A DNA stretch of 64,000 nucleotides, from contig NZ_CP029193.1 in the NCBI RefSeq assembly GCF_008642355.1, forward strand, positions 1,202,001 through 1,266,000, written 5' to 3'. Positions 56,710 through 64,000 of the stretch are shown here, piece after piece. The DNA comes from Streptomyces venezuelae. GTDB lineage: Bacteria; Actinomycetota; Actinomycetes; Streptomycetales; Streptomycetaceae. The notes under the pieces are model-generated. The model searched no databases. It was not told where the DNA came from and saw only the letters and a list, made by a program, of their open reading frames with translations. Each line of letters opens with the position of its first letter. The stretch's first letter is position 1. A program made the position numbers and the translations under genes.

Positions 56710-56738
56710 AAGGGGGACACCGTTTTGGTGTCCCCCTT
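56710..56738 (-). terminator. Terminator between carB and pyrD
   Basis: AAGGGGGACACC (56710-56721) and GGTGTCCCCCTT (56727-56738) form a perfect 12-bp stem with a 5-base loop, 9 bases after the carB stop and 36 before pyrD. Confidence 0.85.
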
Positions 56739-56746
56739 GTGGGCTG

Positions 56747-60047
<3,301 letters not shown>

Positions 60048-60055
<8 letters not shown>

Positions 60056-61190
60056 GCTGGCCCTCCATCAGGGTTACGAAGCGGTCGAAGAGGTAGGCGG
60101 CGTCGTGCGGGCCGGCAGCCGCTTCGGGGTGGTACTGGACGGAGAAGGCCGGCTGGTCGAGCAGCTGGAGGCCTTCCACCACGTTGTCGTTGAGGCAGAC
60201 GTGGGAGACCTCGGCGCGGCCGAAGGGGGTCTCGCTGGCCTTGTCGAGGGGCGCGTCGACGGCGAAGCCGTGGTTGTGCGCGGTGACCTCGACCTTGCCG
60301 GTCGTGCGGTCCTGCACCGGCTGGTTGATGCCGCGGTGGCCGTACTTCAGCTTGTACGTGCCGAAGCCGAGGGCGCGGCCGAGGATCTGGTTGCCGAAGC
60401 AGATGCCGAACAGGGGCGTCTTCCGCTTCAGCACGGCGGTCATGAGCGCGACGGGACCTTCGGCGGTGGCCGGGTCGCCGGGGCCGTTGGAGAAGAAGAC
60501 TCCGTCGGGGGCGACGGCGTACACCTCCTCCTCGGTGGCCGTGGCGGGCAGCACGTGGACCTCGATGCCGCGCTCGGCCATGCGGTGCGGGGTCATGCCC
60601 TTGATGCCGAGGTCGATGGCGGCGACGGTGAACCGCTTCTCGCCGACCGCGGGGACGACGTAGGCCTCCTTGGTGGCGACCTCCTCGTAGAGGCTGGCGC
60701 CCTTCATCTGGGGCTGGGCCTTGACGCGCTCGACGAGCTCGGCGTCGGCCGGCAGCGTCTCGCCGGAGAAGATGCCGGAGCGCATGGAGCCGCTCTCGCG
60801 CAGGTGGCGGGTGAGGGCACGGGTGTCGATGCCGCTGATGCCGACGACGTTCTGGGCGGCCAGCTCGTCATCGAGCGAACGCTTTGCGCGCCAGTTCGAG
60901 GGGATGCGGGCGGGGTCGCGGACCACGTAGCCGGAGACCCAGATGCGGGCCGACTCGTCGTCCTCGTCGTTCCAGCCCGTGTTGCCGATCTGCGGCGCGG
61001 TGGCGACCACGATCTGGCGGTCGTACGAGGGGTCGGTCAGGGTCTCCTGGTATCCGGTCATGCCGGTGGAGAACACCGCTTCGCCGAAGGTCTCCCCCAC
61101 GGCCCCGTAGGCGCGACCACGGAAGATGCGGCCGTCCTCCAGGACGAGTACGGCGGGAACCTTGCTGGCTCCCCTGGTGGAGGTCGTCAT
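60048..61190 (-). CDS. carA: Carbamoyl-phosphate synthase small subunit
   Basis: The protein has 380 residues. It hydrolyses glutamine and channels ammonia to CarB. The N-terminal CPSase domain (about 1-150) includes [20 protein letters not shown]. The class I amidotransferase domain (about 190-375) has the catalytic Cys in [17 protein letters not shown] and the His-Glu in [15 protein letters not shown]. The ATG overlaps the stop of the PH-like gene (ATGA), and the 3' end overlaps carB, so the genes are tightly coupled. Confidence 0.97.
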
Positions 61191-61780
61191 CGTGCGGTGC
61201 CTTCCGTAGTGCTGTTCTTGTCGTTCGTGTCGTGGGGCGAACCGACCATGTCGTTGAGCGCCTCGACCCACTCGGTCTGTTCGGCCGCCTGGTCCGAGCG
61301 GAAGCCCGAGTCGAGCAGCTTCCCGCCGTGTTCCCACGTGACGACCAGGAGACCGCCCTCCGTGAGGACCTTGCCCGCGATGCCCTTGTCGAGACGGGCC
61401 TCGCGCAGCTGTGCGACCGGGATGAAGAAGTCGGTCGCGCCGGGGCGTACGACGTCCAGGCCCGCGTCGGTGAGCGTCAGCTCGACGCGGCTGCGGGTGC
61501 CCAGGCCGTGCGCCACGATGCGGTCGAGCCACTGCCCGGCCGTGGTCGAGCCGTGGTACCGGCCGCTCAGCTCAAGTCTGGCCGGACCCGGGTCGCTCGG
61601 CGCGGTGGGCAGCTCGGGCAGGTCGCCCTGGAGCGTGCCGCGCCACTTCCAGCCCTCGCGCATCAGCCAGTAGACGAGCGCGATGAAGAGCAGGAGTCCG
61701 ACGACCCAGCCGAGGCGCGCGGCCCAGTCGGTCACCTCCGCCGATTCCTTGTCGGCGGCCAGTTCCAGAAGTGATGTCAC
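61187..61780 (-). CDS. PH-like membrane protein in the pyr operon
   Basis: The protein has 197 residues from GTG at 61780, which overlaps the pyrC stop. One membrane segment (about 20-40; [18 protein letters not shown]) precedes a cytosolic beta domain ([40 protein letters not shown]) with the bacterial PH-like pattern. The Mycobacterium tuberculosis gene at the same place between pyrC and carA (Rv1382) encodes a similar membrane protein. The role is unknown; strict conservation within the operon suggests a link with pyrimidine synthesis, such as membrane recruitment (inference). ATGA couples it to carA. Confidence 0.85.
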   Translation of the reverse strand: MTSLLELAADKESAEVTDWAARLGWVVGLLLFIALVYWLMREGWKWRGTLQGDLPELPTAPSDPGPARLELSGRYHGSTTAGQWLDRIVAHGLGTRSRVELTLTDAGLDVVRPGATDFFIPVAQLREARLDKGIAGKVLTEGGLLVVTWEHGGKLLDSGFRSDQAAEQTEWVEALNDMVGSPHDTNDKNSTTEGTAR

Positions 61781-63063
61781 GTGAGCTTCCCGTCGACGAG
61801 CGTGGCCCGGCCCCGGAGCCACGTGTGCGTGACGCGGCCCGGCAGCTCACGGCCTTCGTAGGGCGTGTTGCGGCTGCGCGAGGCGAAGCCCGCGGGGTCC
61901 ACTGCCCCACGGTAATCGGCGTCGACCAGGACGAGGTTCGCGGGCTCACCTGCCGAGACGGGGCGCCCGTGACCGGCGGCTCCGCCGATGGCCGCGGGCT
62001 TGAAGGACATCCGGTCGGCGACGGCCTCCCAGGTGAGCAGGCCGGTCTCGACCATCGTCTGCTGCACCACGGACAGGGCGGTCTCCAGGCCGACCATGCC
62101 CATGGCGGCAGCGGCCCACTCGCAGTCCTTGTCCTCGTGCGGGTGCGGGGCGTGGTCGGTGGCGACGATGTCGATCGTGCCGTCGGCGAGGGCCTCGCGG
62201 AGCGCCATCACGTCGCGCTCGGTGCGCAGCGGCGGGTTGACCTTGTAGACGGGGTTGTAGGAGCGCACCAGCTCATCCGTGAGGAGGAGGTGGTGGGGGG
62301 TGACCTCGGCGGTGACGTCGATGCCGCGGGACTTGGCCCAGCGCACGATCTCGACGGATCCGGCGGTCGACAGGTGGCAGATGTGCACCCGCGAGCCGAC
62401 GTGCTCGGCGAGCAGCACGTCCCGCGCGATGATCGACTCCTCGGCGACGGCGGGCCAGCCGCCGAGGCCCAGCTCGGCGGAGACGACGCCCTCGTTCATC
62501 TGGGCGCCCTCGGTGAGCCGCGGCTCCTGCGCGTGCTGGGCGACGACGCCGCCGAAGGCCTTCACGTACTCCAGGGCGCGGCGCATGATCACGGCGTCGT
62601 CGACGCACTTGCCGTCGTCGGAGAAGACGGTGACCCCGGCGGCGGACTCGTGCATGGCGCCGAGCTCGGCGAGCTTCTTGCCCTCGAGGCCGACGGTGAC
62701 GGCGCCGATGGGCTGCACGTCGCAGTAGCCGGACTCCTTGCCGAGGCGGTAGACCTGCTCGACGACGCCGGCGGTGTCGGCGACGGGGAAGGTGTTGGCC
62801 ATGGCGAACACGGCGGTGTAGCCACCGGAGGCGGCGGCGCGGGTGCCGGTGAGGACGGTCTCGGAGTCCTCGCGGCCCGGCTCGCGCAGGTGGGTGTGGA
62901 GGTCGACGAGGCCCGGCAGGAGCACCTTGCCGTCGGCCTCGACGGTCTCGGCGCCGTCGGCGGAGAGTCCCGCGCCCACGGCCTCGATGGTCTCGCCGTC
63001 GATCAGGACGTCCTGCGTCTCGCCGCCGAGCACCTTCGCACCACGAATCAGGATCTTGCTCAT
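61777..63063 (-). CDS. pyrC: Dihydroorotase
   Basis: The protein has 428 residues, the longer class I type. It cyclises carbamoyl aspartate to dihydroorotate. Zinc-binding DLHTHLREPG and the later VATDHAPHPHEDKD with the catalytic Asp are present; VTAEVTPHHLLLTDE carries further metal ligands. The ATG at 63063 comes two bases after the pyrB stop. The stop overlaps the PH-like gene. The active-site set is complete, so it is not a pseudo-dihydroorotase of the kind that only scaffolds PyrB. Confidence 0.96.
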   Translation of the reverse strand: MSKILIRGAKVLGGETQDVLIDGETIEAVGAGLSADGAETVEADGKVLLPGLVDLHTHLREPGREDSETVLTGTRAAASGGYTAVFAMANTFPVADTAGVVEQVYRLGKESGYCDVQPIGAVTVGLEGKKLAELGAMHESAAGVTVFSDDGKCVDDAVIMRRALEYVKAFGGVVAQHAQEPRLTEGAQMNEGVVSAELGLGGWPAVAEESIIARDVLLAEHVGSRVHICHLSTAGSVEIVRWAKSRGIDVTAEVTPHHLLLTDELVRSYNPVYKVNPPLRTERDVMALREALADGTIDIVATDHAPHPHEDKDCEWAAAAMGMVGLETALSVVQQTMVETGLLTWEAVADRMSFKPAAIGGAAGHGRPVSAGEPANLVLVDADYRGAVDPAGFASRSRNTPYEGRELPGRVTHTWLRGRATLVDGKLT

Positions 63064-63065
63064 GC

Positions 63066-64000
63066 TTACTTGCTCTCCTCGGAACGGGTGTGGGTGACGG
63101 CGGGCTCGTTGCCGCCCAGAAGCAGGTAGAGGACGGCCATGCGGATGGAGACGCCGTTGGCGACCTGCTCGACGACCGTGCAGCGGTCGGAGTCGGCGAC
63201 CTCGGCGGTGATCTCCATGCCGCGGACCATCGGGCCGGGGTGCATGACGATGGCGTGCTCGGGCATCTTCGCCATGCGCTCGCCGTCCAGGCCGTAGCGG
63301 CGGGAGTACTCGCGCTCGGTGGGGAAGAACGCGGCGTTCATGCGCTCGCGCTGCACCCGCAGCATCATCACGGCGTCGGACTTGGGCAGCACCCGGTCCA
63401 GGTCGTAGCTGACCTCGCAGGGCCACTGCTCGACGCCGACCGGCACGAGGGTGGGCGGGGCGACGAGGGTGACCTCGGCGCCGAGGGTGTACAGCAGGTC
63501 GACGTTGGAGCGGGCGACGCGGCTGTGCAGGATGTCGCCGACCAGGGTGATGTGCTTGCCGGCCAGGTCCTGGCCGAGGCCCGCGTCGGGGCCGACGAGG
63601 CGGCGCCGCATGGTGAAGGCGTCGAGCAGGGCCTGGGTGGGGTGCTGGTGGGTGCCGTCACCCGCGTTGATGACGGCGGCGTCGATCCAGCCGGAGGTCG
63701 CCAGGCGGTAGGGCGCCCCGGAGGCGCCGTGGCGGATGACGACGGCGTCGACGCCCATCGCCTCCAGGGTCTGCGCGGTGTCCTTCAGGGACTCGCCCTT
63801 GGAGACGCTGGAGCCCTTGGCGGCGAAGTTGATGACGTCGGCGGAGAGGCGCTTCTCTGCGGCCTCGAAGGAGATCCGGGTCCGGGTCGAGTCCTCGAAG
63901 AAGAGGTTGACCACGGTGCGGCCGCGCAGGGCGGGCAGTTTCTTGATCGGCCGGTCGGCGACGCGCGCCATCTCCTCGGCCGTGTCGAGGATGAGGACGG
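63066..64000 (-). CDS. pyrB: Aspartate carbamoyltransferase, catalytic chain (5' end outside window)
   Basis: About 310 residues are visible up to the window edge, missing only the N-terminal start of the usual 320-330. It joins carbamoyl phosphate and aspartate. The phosphate-binding motif [13 protein letters not shown] and [19 protein letters not shown] are present, as are MHPGPMVRG and [10 protein letters not shown] near the aspartate site. No regulatory chain (pyrI) is nearby, as normal in actinobacteria. pyrR would be expected just upstream, outside the window. Confidence 0.96.
   Translation of the reverse strand, partial: VLILDTAEEMARVADRPIKKLPALRGRTVVNLFFEDSTRTRISFEAAEKRLSADVINFAAKGSSVSKGESLKDTAQTLEAMGVDAVVIRHGASGAPYRLATSGWIDAAVINAGDGTHQHPTQALLDAFTMRRRLVGPDAGLGQDLAGKHITLVGDILHSRVARSNVDLLYTLGAEVTLVAPPTLVPVGVEQWPCEVSYDLDRVLPKSDAVMMLRVQRERMNAAFFPTEREYSRRYGLDGERMAKMPEHAIVMHPGPMVRGMEITAEVADSDRCTVVEQVANGVSIRMAVLYLLLGGNEPAVTHTRSEESK

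Overview
The window is chromosomal DNA of a Streptomyces or a very close relative. It is very GC-rich, with GTG and TTG start codons, many ATGA start-stop overlaps, an sIHF nucleoid protein, the actinobacterial degenerate PriA and an F420-type oxidoreductase. Gene order matches, from memory, the S. coelicolor stretch from the chitinase gene near SCO1429 to the pyr operon near SCO1487. I see no rRNA, tRNA, CRISPR array, insertion sequence or prophage. This is core chromosome with a few accessory islands.

Layout. 1-421: end of a GH18 chitinase. 485-3882: TetR regulator divergent from a DUF6230-DUF6114-membrane protein operon, then a small membrane protein. 4099-8927: secreted M1 peptidase, CsbD, an orphan MmyB-type ligand-binding domain, a Tat-type secreted C39-like peptidase and a uridine-kinase-like ATPase. 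8928-9410: candidate small RNA. 9411-13817: orphan EccA-like TPR-AAA+ ATPase and two CNNM/CorC membrane proteins. 13992-19846 (minus): one rib-his operon, ribD-ribE-ribM-ribBA-ribH-hisE-hisG-PH protein, led by an FMN riboswitch. 20263-22762: second chitinase under DasR-type direct repeats. 22801-31151: ECF41 sigma factor, ROK regulator/MFS pair around a palindrome, uracil-xanthine permease, a Cml-type chloramphenicol exporter behind a leader-peptide attenuator, a DUF5995 protein and an LLM oxidoreductase. 31170-36353: lysine 2-monooxygenase (DavB-like), 5-aminovaleramidase (DavA-like), Lrp regulator and amino-acid permease. 36656-40984: GuaB1 (probable GMP reductase), a barnase-type RNase lipoprotein with its barstar inhibitor, a SorC-type regulator and rpe. 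41119-44558: MMPL and MFS transporters. 44668-54461: housekeeping block rsmB, fmt, priA, metK, coaBC, rpoZ, gmk, sIHF. 54717-64000: pyrimidine genes pyrB (cut by the window end), pyrC, PH-like membrane protein, carA, carB, pyrD, pyrF.

How the parts work together. pyrB-pyrC-carA-carB-pyrD-pyrF cover UMP synthesis except pyrE. gmk, GuaB1 and the uracil-xanthine permease add nucleotide salvage. The rib genes make riboflavin under FMN control, and RibM probably imports it. metK, fmt and rsmB support methionine metabolism and translation. The chitinases, peptidases and RNase face outward. The most interesting points are: (i) a lysine uptake and oxidation cluster in which phased TTGCG repeats precede both davA and the permease-lrp unit; (ii) a leader ORF with three mutually exclusive pairing segments and a terminator-like hairpin before a chloramphenicol exporter; (iii) a cysteine-poor RNase Sa homologue anchored as a lipoprotein and translationally coupled to barstar; (iv) the uncharacterised TetR/DUF6230/DUF6114 envelope operon; (v) an ECF41 sigma factor that has lost its usual partner gene; (vi) a candidate small RNA with two competing 3' hairpins.

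All product names come from sequence patterns and memory of protein families. No database search was possible.
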